Source: TMED27 sp041397865
GTDB taxonomy: Bacteria > Pseudomonadota > Alphaproteobacteria > Micavibrionales > Micavibrionaceae
Assembly (NCBI GenBank): GCA_041397865.1
Contig: JAWKVT010000001.1
Location: 1,426,001 to 1,490,000 of the forward strand
Length of the DNA stretch: 64,000 nt
Reading direction: 5' to 3'
Positions 52,446 to 59,821 of this stretch are shown here, piece by piece (positions within the stretch are counted from its first letter, which is position 1; each line of letters opens with the position of its first letter). The notes below the pieces were generated by a model. That model was not told the origin of the DNA. It saw only the letters and a program-made list of their open reading frames with translations, and ran no database searches. Position numbers and translations under genes: made by a program.

Positions 52446-53189
52446 CTACTGCACCGTCCCCGGAAGGGAGAGATCTCCCGAAGCTACGTCAAAAACGTCC
52501 ACTACGCATAAAAGCGGCGCATGCGCACTTTCATTCACGCGCAAGCCCGCCGTAACCCCGTCAAAGGCAACACCTTGCAGTTCCTTGGCATTGCGAAACG
52601 GCACGCGCACCTCAACGCTTTTATCGTTCAGAACCGGCGAATATCCGGGGCTGTCAATCAGGATCGGCAAACCCGGCCACGTCCGCGGCAATTGCGGCGT
52701 TTCACCTTCGGGTATGTCCTTAACCTTCAACGCGCCTTCCCCGCAGCTATCATCCGGCACCAGCACAACCCAGTGCGAATGCCATACATCGCCATCATTC
52801 TCCAGATTACCGTCACCGTTTTCATCAAAAAGCGGTGTATCGTCAAAATCCGGATGCGACGTAATGGCCATAGCCAAAATGCCCTGCTCTTTTTCAAAGC
52901 CCACAGCCGCACTGTCGATCTTTGTCGGCCAGACATAAGAAAACACATCGCTTCCCGCCAGCTTGCCCGTCGGTGTCGGCGTCGTTTCCCCGGCTTTTTT
53001 GCTAACATGCATATGGAACGTCAGCCAGTTATCCGCCGCTTCGATTTTCGCATGAACAATATCAAACGCCGCAAGCTTGGCATTCCCGGTCTTGGCCTCA
53101 ATCTCATGGGCCGCCGCAAAGTTTGCGGCCCCCATGCTGAAAACGGCGAGCGCAGTAGCCGCCAATAATTTTTTGTACATCTTTTTCAT
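52446..53189 (-). CDS. Exported protein with acidic calcium-binding-like loop
   Basis: 247 residues from the ATG at 53189 (the frame stays open upstream). Signal peptide (MKKMYKKLLAATALAVFSMGAANFAAAHE). The mature part contains DENGDGNLENDGD, an EF-hand-like acidic loop, followed by VWHSHWVVL. No family name recalled. Sits between the DUF2024 and redoxin genes, in the MarR-controlled group. Confidence 0.65.
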   Translation of the reverse strand: MKKMYKKLLAATALAVFSMGAANFAAAHEIEAKTGNAKLAAFDIVHAKIEAADNWLTFHMHVSKKAGETTPTPTGKLAGSDVFSYVWPTKIDSAAVGFEKEQGILAMAITSHPDFDDTPLFDENGDGNLENDGDVWHSHWVVLVPDDSCGEGALKVKDIPEGETPQLPRTWPGLPILIDSPGYSPVLNDKSVEVRVPFRNAKELQGVAFDGVTAGLRVNESAHAPLLCVVDVFDVASGDLSLPGTVQ

Positions 53190-53212
53190 TGTATTTGTCC
53201 TTCCTCGTTCAG

Positions 53213-53485
53213 TTAAACAACAGATTGCGGGCAACCTTCCATTTGCAGAATATGATAACCTTGCTTTTGAATATCATTCTGCACATGGGGTCTGGCCCGT
53301 TCCACATGGCAAAAATTACAGCGCGACTGATCCAGCCCCTGCGCATTTTCACCAATCTCCTCCAGCCACGCCTTCGCATAAGCAAACGCCTGATCCGCGC
53401 TTGTACCGCTCGGTACCAGAACGTCGAAATGAATCATCCGTCCCTGAGCTGATTGCGCGTAAGTATCGTAAACATCAACCTCCAT
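53213..53485 (-). CDS. DUF2024 family protein
   Basis: 90 residues from the ATG at 53485 (MEVDVYDTYAQSAQGRMIHFDVLVP), preceded by GGAAGGAG. The opening and the CNFCHVE segment (C-x2-C-H) match DUF2024. Function unknown. Part of the MarR-controlled operon. Confidence 0.85.
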   Translation of the reverse strand: MEVDVYDTYAQSAQGRMIHFDVLVPSGTSADQAFAYAKAWLEEIGENAQGLDQSRCNFCHVERARPHVQNDIQKQGYHILQMEGCPQSVV

Positions 53486-53551
53486 GGTCTTTCTCCTTCC
53501 GGCAAAGCGGAAAGAGGCAAAACGCGGCCTCTTTCCCTTCACCCTCTGATG

Positions 53552-54097
53552 TTAAGCTGCTTGCCGCAAACCGGTTTTCGGGAAATCCACCTCTACGCCA
53601 AAAGCTTCATTGGTGTAGTTCGTGAAGATATTAAGCGCCACATGCGCCAGAATCTCGGCGATTTCTTCATCGCTAAACCCGGCATTACGCACAGCATCAA
53701 CATCCTCTTTCGTGATTTGCGCCCGCTCTTTAACCAGCTTGGCTGCAAAATCAAGCGCCGCCTGCGTTCTGGGGTCCGAAGATTTCCCCGCCTGCGCATC
53801 GGCCATTTCCTGCTCGCTTGCGCCCGCCTTTTGACCCAAAACCGTATGCGCGGATAAACAATAACCACAGCGGTTCATATCCGCCACCATCACAGCAATC
53901 TGCTCGCCCAGCTTCGCGCCAAGTTTGCCTTTGCCCAGCGCGCCAAAGGATGTCCACATGCTTTCAAGCGCGGCAGATGAATTGCCGATCGCTTTGAACA
54001 TATTGGGAATAACGCCGAACGTGCCGTTGATCTGATCGAACAGAGCTTTGTGTTCGCCTGATGTCTCTTCAGGGTTCTTAAGGGGAATATGGGACAT
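53552..54097 (-). CDS. AhpD-like (carboxymuconolactone decarboxylase family) protein
   Basis: 181 residues from the ATG at 54097 (MSHIPLKNPEE), with AAAGGAAAAG before it. The AhpD active-site run E..-RCGYCLSAHT (Cys-x2-Cys and His) is intact, as in alkylhydroperoxidase AhpD. The NYTNEAF segment near the C-terminus is typical of the peroxidase-related branch. First gene of the operon, divergent from marR, with an operator in its promoter. Confidence 0.9.
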   Translation of the reverse strand: MSHIPLKNPEETSGEHKALFDQINGTFGVIPNMFKAIGNSSAALESMWTSFGALGKGKLGAKLGEQIAVMVADMNRCGYCLSAHTVLGQKAGASEQEMADAQAGKSSDPRTQAALDFAAKLVKERAQITKEDVDAVRNAGFSDEEIAEILAHVALNIFTNYTNEAFGVEVDFPKTGLRQAA

Positions 54098-54124
54098 AAC
54101 TTTTCCTTTCATAAAACAGTTGGA

Positions 54125-54147
54125 ATTATAGGTTTAGTTTCTAAACC
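54125..54147 (-). promoter_or_regulatory. Promoter of ahpD operon with operator in the spacer
   Basis: A perfect -10 TATAAT (54125-54130, minus strand) is preceded by exactly 17 bp that form the palindrome GGTTTAG-TTT-CTAAACC (54131-54147). A repressor bound there would block polymerase. The half-site GGTTTAG recurs at 54191-54197, next to the marR start, suggesting autoregulation. Confidence 0.65.
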
Positions 54148-54215
54148 ATATAGTTTCAGGATATAGCGTATAAATTTCATTTGTCAAGAAGGTTTAGATG
54201 CTATACTATATAAAT

Positions 54216-54758
54216 ATGACTATAAGCGATACGCATATATGGCTCGAACGCCTGTCCTCCCTGCACCGCAACCTGATGAGAAAGGCTGCGAACATGGAAG
54301 GTATGCAACTCGTTCATATCGAAATTCTGCAATATCTCTCGATATGCAACCGCTACTCCAACACAGCGCAGGCTTTAAGCGAATATCTCGGCCAGACAAA
54401 AGGCAGCATCTCCCAAAGCCTTAAATTCCTTGAAAAGAAAAATCTGGTGGAGCGCAAACCCTGCACAGAAGACAAACGCATCGTGCGGCTCTATATGACC
54501 CCGGAATCAAAACAGGTCATGAAGCGCATCGAAAAAATTCTCACCCCCGATATACACGACGACGAAAAAACCCTCGCCGCGTTCAAAGCCATCCTTTCAA
54601 CATGGCAAAAACAAAAAAACGCCCAAGGGTTCGGCCAGTGCCGCTCCTGCCGCTTTAACAAAGATAAAGGCAACGGACACTTTCAATGCGGACTAACCGA
54701 AGATTCCCTCAAAAAATCGGAAACACTGCAAATCTGCCGCGAGCATGAATTCGCCTAA
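54216..54758 (+). CDS. MarR-family regulator with Cys-rich tail
   Basis: 180 residues from the ATG at 54216 (MTISDTHIWLERL); an ATG at 54198 would lie inside the promoter-like TATACT (54202-54207). With that promoter the 54216 start has almost no leader. Winged helix at about 30-105 with LSEYLGQTKGSISQSLKFLEKKNLVERKP. The tail has CRSCRFN, then Cys, then CREH, a possible zinc or redox-sensing site. Divergent from the ahpD operon, which it probably represses; oxidant sensing through the cysteines is inferred. Confidence 0.83.
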   Translation: MTISDTHIWLERLSSLHRNLMRKAANMEGMQLVHIEILQYLSICNRYSNTAQALSEYLGQTKGSISQSLKFLEKKNLVERKPCTEDKRIVRLYMTPESKQVMKRIEKILTPDIHDDEKTLAAFKAILSTWQKQKNAQGFGQCRSCRFNKDKGNGHFQCGLTEDSLKKSETLQICREHEFA

Positions 54759-54765
54759 CGTTCTT

Positions 54766-55018
54766 AACGGTCAAAAACCCCCTTGACAAAACAGGAACTT
54801 TTTCCTAAAATTGTAATTGTCAAAACACCATACGTGCGCCTTGTCCTCAGCCCCGTTTTTTGCACCCCCCACCCCATCCCCCTAAAATCAAAAAACAAAC
54901 CGAAGGATCCGGGGGTTCTTAAACAAAAACAAAGGGTCGAAAGCGCACTTTTCCGTGACCCCGGTGGTTCAAAAAAACACCCCACCCCACCCCGCAAAAA
55001 CTGAAAAACAAACTATTA
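54766..55018. repeat. ~255-bp dispersed repeat, copy 2, with promoter
   Basis: Matches 25728-25985. Its promoter is TTGACA (54783-54788), 17 bp, TAAAAT (54806-54811) on the plus strand. It lies between the ends of marR and the EAL gene, so a transcript from it would be antisense to the EAL gene. Confidence 0.8.
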
Positions 55019-55076
55019 TAGTCGTTTCAGTTAAGAACGAAGGCTGGGCTCTGTGTTCTTAACTGGAATGACTATA
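55017..55076. repeat. 60-bp palindrome, TATAGTC type
   Basis: Arms 55017-55037 and 55056-55076 are 21-bp reverse complements with two mismatches (TATAGTC(A/G)TT(C/T)CAG then TTAAGAA), around an 18-bp loop. The last codons and stop of the EAL gene lie in the right arm. Related half-elements: 21892-21911 and 46067-46092. The shape is that of a miniature mobile element. Confidence 0.75.
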
Positions 55077-55973
55077 AAATCCGCGCTTAAACGCCTCCCG
55101 GTCATCGCTCAGATAAAGCCCCTGCGCATATACAATACCCGGATAAGCCCGGCTGATCTCATAGGCATGCGCTTCATTTTGAACCCCTTCAGCCACCGCC
55201 ACCGCGCCGGGCATCAGCGTCCCGACAAACGACACCACCTGGTCCAGCGCATGCGCCTCCCCCGCCGGAGCGCAAACCGAATGCCTGTCGATTTTCACGA
55301 ATTCGGCCACGCCTTCAAAATCAGCCAAACGCAAAACATCGTTCATGTTCAGCCCCACATCGTCAATCGCAAAACCGACCCCCAAAACCCTGTAAAGCTC
55401 AAGAACCTGTTTGCTCATGCTAAGATGCGGACTGCTTTCGTGAATCTCGATAATAATCTTCTGATCGCTTTCCAACTCCAGACTCTCCAGCCGCTCCAGC
55501 GTACATTTCACAAAATCCGGATCACGCAGGGAACGCGCCGAAATATTGATCGAAACCTGCCTGTCGCCGTTGCGCTGAAACTGCCCCAGCGCCGCCAGAA
55601 ACAAAATCCCGTCAATCGCCGCCGTATAGCCGTTTTCATAGAACGCCATAATCGCCGGATACGGCGCCAACGCTTCGCCCTTAAAATCTTTCACCCGCAA
55701 AAGCATCTCGCCGGGACATGAAAGCGGCGCTTGCGGTGAAATAATATGCCACGGCTCAATCGCAAACACATCGTGCTTTTGCAAAACCATATTGGCCAGC
55801 GCCACCAGAACACGCAGCCCGTAAACAAGCCCGTCCTCTTTTTCGCTGCCCGCCGCATCCTTGGCCTGACGCTGAAAACTGCGAATCAAATCCTCAATCC
55901 GGCGCAAAAGTTCAACATCATATTCGCTATGCTGCTCGCCTACACCGGCCACACTTTCACGGGATGTTGTCAT
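55059..55973 (-). CDS. EAL-domain protein (c-di-GMP phosphodiesterase)
   Basis: 304 residues. A degenerate N-terminal part (about 1-80) precedes the EAL domain. The EAL signature reads E89-M-L; the other catalytic positions are N143, E176 and E179, D204-D205, K228 and E262, all conserved, so activity is likely. No GGDEF domain is present. Its stop lies in the TATAGTC palindrome. It follows the heparinase-like gene by 9 bp on the same strand. Confidence 0.85.
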   Translation of the reverse strand: MTTSRESVAGVGEQHSEYDVELLRRIEDLIRSFQRQAKDAAGSEKEDGLVYGLRVLVALANMVLQKHDVFAIEPWHIISPQAPLSCPGEMLLRVKDFKGEALAPYPAIMAFYENGYTAAIDGILFLAALGQFQRNGDRQVSINISARSLRDPDFVKCTLERLESLELESDQKIIIEIHESSPHLSMSKQVLELYRVLGVGFAIDDVGLNMNDVLRLADFEGVAEFVKIDRHSVCAPAGEAHALDQVVSFVGTLMPGAVAVAEGVQNEAHAYEISRAYPGIVYAQGLYLSDDREAFKRGFYSHSS

Positions 55974-55982
55974 GAATAAATC

Positions 55983-57689
55983 TCACCCCTCCCGCTGCAA
56001 AGCCCATTTAATTTTAACTGATTTATCAATAGATTGGCCATAAATAACCAATTGTTTAGTCTTGCGCACCTGCGTCCCCTGCCCCAGATACACACTATCC
56101 TCCAACGCCAGCGCCCCGCCGCTGTGATGAAACCGCCACCCAACGCCGCCCGGCAGGCGAAGCAACGCCTCACGCCCCCCGCAAATCAACGAAACCATAA
56201 CCCGCGGGTGTAAATGAAACCTTACCGCGATATCCAGCGCCTTCGCCGGCTCCGCCGCCGCGCTTAAAAACTCCTCCCCGCGCACGTCATGCCCCTGATC
56301 GGACAAATACAGCCGCCGTTTATGCGTAAACCCGTTCAGCGCCTCATACCCGTCATGCGCAGCCTCCAGCAACACAGCATGTTTAAGATCCTCGCGCAAA
56401 ACATCCCCGCGCCGCGCGCCGCGCACAAAGCGTCCCTTCTGAAAGCGCCCGCCATAACGGCCCTCTTCATCCCTGATCTCACACGCATTACGCGCATCAA
56501 TACTCAGCGCACTATGCGCCGGAGTAGAGCGCAGCGCTTCCCGCCACGCCGGGTCCGCCGGATGCGAACCGCAATTCACAAACAACCGCTCCCGCCCGTA
56601 CGTCATCTCAAACGAAAGCGGCCCCGCATGGGCATGACGATCATACGGCCACGGCGCACCCTGCCCGCAATCCACCATCAAACTCGTCCGCCCCAGCGTC
56701 ATCCGCTCAAACCCACTACACGGCAACCCGCTTAAAACCTTCCCGCGCACCCCCGCCTGACGAAGCGCGGAATCAATCACCTCGGCGTGCCCCTCCTGCC
56801 CGCCATTAAACAGCGCCAGATGCTTGTCGTTATAACGGAAAAACCGCAGCGCCAGCCCCATCCGGTCAATCCCATGCTGGATCTTCTCCGGCAGCCTGAT
56901 ATCCGCCGCCCGCAGCGCCATGCGAACATCCAGCAAAACCTGCAAACACTCCAAAAGCTGCGCCGGGCTGCGCGAACGATGCGCCCCGTCCCCGGCAATC
57001 TGCGCATCCGCCTCAGCCTCCAGAAGCCCAAGCGCCTGCTCTGACCAGCGCCCGCACCCTTCAAACGCAATCCCGGCATATAAAAGCCCTTTCAGCGCCT
57101 TAAACCGCCCCGGACCCTGATCCCCCTCGCGGCGATCATGTGTAAAAATGCGCGATAAATGCCGCGCCTGCCGCATCACACTGTCAAAAAACACATCCTG
57201 AAAAAACTCTTCGTCTTCGGCTTCAATAAACTCCACGGCGCTGAAAAACTCATACGCCGAAAGCCACATCGCAAGCCGCTCCCCCGTCACATCCATTCGC
57301 CAAGCCAGCGGATGCCAATTCTCGTAATGCGCGTTCCAGCTCCCGATCATCATTTTCGCATGCGTACGCGCCACCGCGCCCATGCCCCGCTCACCGGAAA
57401 GCGCCCGCAAATCACGCAACCACGAAAATCCATGCATCCGCACCATCCACGCTTCACAAACCCCCTCAGGCGCCCATCCCTGCGCGCCAAGCGGCAACCG
57501 CGCCCCCTCCAGCGTCAAAGCCCCTTCGCACAAGCGACGCCCCGCCTCCATATCACCGGGCCACACATCCACCGGACGCACCGCCATCCGCTCCGGAACC
57601 TCTCCTTTGAGGCTCCAGTTATAAGCCGCGCTGCCATAGGCCATCTGGCTGGCCCGCTCACGAATATGTTTTAAAATCTGAACCGGCAT
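55983..57689 (-). CDS. Heparinase II/III-like protein
   Basis: 568 residues from the ATG at 57689 (MPVQILKHIRERASQ). An alpha-helical toroid in the first half and a beta-sandwich in the second, as in the heparinase II/III family; HAHAGPLSFEMTYG and VNCGSHPADPAW are the family's active-site region. No signal peptide is seen, so the location is unclear. The substrate is likely an acidic polysaccharide or glycan, unknown. Beside rpe, a familiar alphaproteobacterial layout. Confidence 0.85.
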   Translation of the reverse strand: MPVQILKHIRERASQMAYGSAAYNWSLKGEVPERMAVRPVDVWPGDMEAGRRLCEGALTLEGARLPLGAQGWAPEGVCEAWMVRMHGFSWLRDLRALSGERGMGAVARTHAKMMIGSWNAHYENWHPLAWRMDVTGERLAMWLSAYEFFSAVEFIEAEDEEFFQDVFFDSVMRQARHLSRIFTHDRREGDQGPGRFKALKGLLYAGIAFEGCGRWSEQALGLLEAEADAQIAGDGAHRSRSPAQLLECLQVLLDVRMALRAADIRLPEKIQHGIDRMGLALRFFRYNDKHLALFNGGQEGHAEVIDSALRQAGVRGKVLSGLPCSGFERMTLGRTSLMVDCGQGAPWPYDRHAHAGPLSFEMTYGRERLFVNCGSHPADPAWREALRSTPAHSALSIDARNACEIRDEEGRYGGRFQKGRFVRGARRGDVLREDLKHAVLLEAAHDGYEALNGFTHKRRLYLSDQGHDVRGEEFLSAAAEPAKALDIAVRFHLHPRVMVSLICGGREALLRLPGGVGWRFHHSGGALALEDSVYLGQGTQVRKTKQLVIYGQSIDKSVKIKWALQREG

Positions 57690-57777
57690 CGGCTCTCCCT
57701 CAAATCTGACTTTAATCTCCCTATCCCTTTCCCTCAGAAAGAGGGGCAAAGTAAGGGTGTTGAACTTAAAATAGACG

Positions 57778-58449
57778 CTAAGACCTCAGCGCCAGAATAT
57801 TCTGCGCATATTTCTCCGGCCCGTCTTTGAACACAGCCGTCCCGGCAACCAGAACATCCGCCCCGGCCTCAATACATATCTTCGCGGTTTCCGGGTTCAC
57901 CCCGCCATCCACTTCCAAATCAATGGCGCGCCCGCTCCGCGCCGTCTCCGCGTCAATCATCGCCCGCGCCTTCGAAATTTTGTCCATCAGCGGAATAAAA
58001 CTCTGCCCGCCAAACCCCGGGTTCACCGTCATAATCAAAACCAAATCCACCAGATCCATCACATGCGCAATGCTCTCAACCGGCGTATGCGGATTCAGCG
58101 AAACCCCCGCCTTCACCCCGACAGCCTTAATCGCCTGTAAAGTGCGGTGCAAATGCGGCCCCGCCTCAACATGCGCAGTAAGTATATCCGCCCCCGCACC
58201 AACAAAACCCTCAATCAGCGGATCAACCGGCGCAACCATCAAATGCACATCAAACGGCTTTTGCGTAGCCCCGCGAATAGCCTTCACCACCGGCGCGCCA
58301 AATGTCAGGTTCGGCACAAAATGCCCGTCCATCACGTCAATATGGATATAATCCGCCCCCGCCGCGTCAATCGCCGCCACTTCCGCTCCCAAAATTGAAA
58401 AATCCGCAGAAAGAATAGACGGCGCAATACGAACAGGCTGCTGAGGCAT
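57778..58449 (-). CDS. rpe: Ribulose-phosphate 3-epimerase
   Basis: 223 residues from the ATG at 58449 (MPQQPVRIAPSILSADF). TIM-barrel metal enzyme of the pentose phosphate pathway. Motifs: HIDVMDGHFVPN, VHLMV, MTVNPGFGGQ and EVDGGVN. A 72-bp internal stretch (58324-58395) is duplicated at 63206-63277. Confidence 0.95.
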   Translation of the reverse strand: MPQQPVRIAPSILSADFSILGAEVAAIDAAGADYIHIDVMDGHFVPNLTFGAPVVKAIRGATQKPFDVHLMVAPVDPLIEGFVGAGADILTAHVEAGPHLHRTLQAIKAVGVKAGVSLNPHTPVESIAHVMDLVDLVLIMTVNPGFGGQSFIPLMDKISKARAMIDAETARSGRAIDLEVDGGVNPETAKICIEAGADVLVAGTAVFKDGPEKYAQNILALRS

Positions 58450-58581
58450 TTTCGAGAAAACCTTAAGATTTGTGCATAAAACTGTGAGCAAAATGCGAAA
58501 ACATACTGCTCATATTAGTTTTAACAGAAGCCCGACCCAAAAACCAGCAAACTATCGCCAACCCTCCGTTATTTATGATAA

Positions 58582-59117
58582 ACTGAACAACCCTCGCCTA
58601 TAAGGCGAGGGGTTAGTTAGGGGTCGATTGTAAATCGACTGTCCTCTACCGGCTCCCCTTCTTGTTCCTCGATATATTTCTGGATCATCTCATCTGTGAT
58701 ATTTCCGGAACTGATAGCGCAGTACCCACGCGCCCAGAAATGTCTGCCCCAGAACTGCTTGCGCAAATGCGCAAACTCAGAGAGTAAAATCCGCGAGCTT
58801 ATGCCTTTGAGCCATTGCACGATCTGACTTATATTCTGCGTCGGACGATAGCCAATAAACATGTGCACATGATCGCTCGCGACCTTCCCGGTTATAATCT
58901 CAAGCTCGTGCTCCATGGCTATCTGGCGCAGAACATCTCTGGTGCGCACCGCCACCTCGCCTGTCATCACCCTCTTCCGGTACTTTGGAACCCAGATCAG
59001 GTGCACTTTTAAATCCGTCTTCGTGTGGCTGCCTATCGTATAACGTCGCATAGCGACAGGTATAAACTTCTCTTCGCCTGAAGGCGAGGGATTTTAACCA
59101 TCCCCGATGGGGACATT
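58582..59117 (-). mobile_element. IS200/IS605-type element, copy 3
   Basis: Same 536-bp sequence as the other copies. Its right edge meets a repeat of the 3' end of the first small tandem gene (GAGCTTGGTCAGCACC at 59118 and 59449), so it may have replaced part of an additional array unit. Confidence 0.92.
58617..59051 (-). CDS. tnpA: IS200/IS605-family transposase TnpA, copy 3
   Basis: Identical to copies 1 and 2: 144 residues, HUH pair at 61-63, Tyr126. Confidence 0.95.
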   Translation of the reverse strand: MRRYTIGSHTKTDLKVHLIWVPKYRKRVMTGEVAVRTRDVLRQIAMEHELEIITGKVASDHVHMFIGYRPTQNISQIVQWLKGISSRILLSEFAHLRKQFWGRHFWARGYCAISSGNITDEMIQKYIEEQEGEPVEDSRFTIDP

Positions 59118-59505
59118 GAGCTTGGTCAGCACCTAATAAAAATAAAGGGAAAATTGAAATGGTTGAAATGGTTGAAATTAAGGATAACCGGAACAGAGAA
59201 GAATACACTAAAGCGGTGTATTACAGATACCATGACACACCTATAAGACTTGTCTATACAGATGACCTTTCTCACCCTATAGGGGCTGATACAATTGACC
59301 CTAATACTGGAATTTTAATAAAAAACGCTACGCTGATAAGTAAAGTGGATAGAGATCCACTTGTCGAAGAAATTACAGAAGAAGAGTTTTGTAAGCTGTG
59401 TGAACAAAAGCTTCAAAAAAAAACTTCGATTAAACCTGAAATAGGTTTGAGCTTGGTCAGCACCTAAAAATAAAGGGAAAATTGAAATGGTTGAAATTAT
59501 AGATT
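59118..59505 (+). repeat. Direct repeat bounding the small-gene array
   Basis: A ~55-bp stretch (59118-59174) recurs at 59449-59505. Each starts GAGCTTGGTCAGCACCTAA and ends with AATTGAAATGGTTGAAATTA, spanning the end of one gene and the start of the next. The repeat unit is ~331 bp. The first copy follows the IS directly, so an upstream array gene may have been lost. The ribosome site AAAGGGAAAA is in the repeat. Confidence 0.75.
59159..59467 (+). CDS. Small array protein 1, unknown
   Basis: 102 residues, acidic, soluble. Shares the pattern HDTPIRLVYTDD, then D.LD/T.DPNTG, DPLVEEITEEEF and CEQKLQKK with the next gene, so the two are paralogues. The start has a duplicated 9-bp ATGGTTGAA. Codon use is AT-rich and unlike core genes. 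Position in front of the RelA/SpoT-like gene suggests an immunity or antitoxin role, but that is only inferred. Confidence 0.7.
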   Translation: MVEMVEIKDNRNREEYTKAVYYRYHDTPIRLVYTDDLSHPIGADTIDPNTGILIKNATLISKVDRDPLVEEITEEEFCKLCEQKLQKKTSIKPEIGLSLVST

Positions 59506-59741
59506 TCAGAGATCCAAAAGAATTTGAATACGAATATCTTAGACATAGAGACACGCCCATAAGGATTGTATTCAATAAAGATGGATATGAAGTTTCACAA
59601 GATACCCTAGATATTGAGAATAAAAAACTTGTTCGGGGGTTCTTTAGAATGAGTACAATAAACGATCCCTTTACTGATGAGATATCAAAGGACGAGTTCG
59701 ACGCTCTTTGCCAAGAGCTTGTAAGTAAAAAAAAAACATGA
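59487..59741 (+). CDS. Small array protein 2, unknown
   Basis: 84 residues, paralogous to the gene before it: HRDTPIRIVFNKDGYEV, DTLDIENKKLVRG, DPFTDEISKDEFDALCQELVSKK. No signal or membrane segment. Starts 19 bp after the first gene and ends 80 bp before the large gene. Acidic, as an immunity protein would be. Confidence 0.7.
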   Translation: MVEIIDFRDPKEFEYEYLRHRDTPIRIVFNKDGYEVSQDTLDIENKKLVRGFFRMSTINDPFTDEISKDEFDALCQELVSKKKT

Positions 59742-59821
59742 GATACCACAGAACGGCTTAGGGTAAATGATAAAAAACGCCATAAAATAATAAAAAAAAG
59801 GCGAAAAAGGGAGGTGTGTGA

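Noticed and set aside
54198..54216. MarR start at 54198
   Set aside because: It lies in the promoter-like TATACT and lacks a ribosome site; 54216 gives a normal start.
54764..54997. 77-residue minus-strand frame in copy 2 of the repeat
   Set aside because: It is the complement of the same repeat and has no ribosome site; frames on both strands follow from the shared DNA.
58449..58491. 14-codon N-terminal extension of rpe
   Set aside because: The extra residues do not match the family; MPQQPVRIAPS at 58449 is the usual start.
59118..59174. A CRISPR-like array in the repeats of the small-gene region
   Set aside because: Only two units of ~331 bp with coding content; no short spacers or Cas genes.
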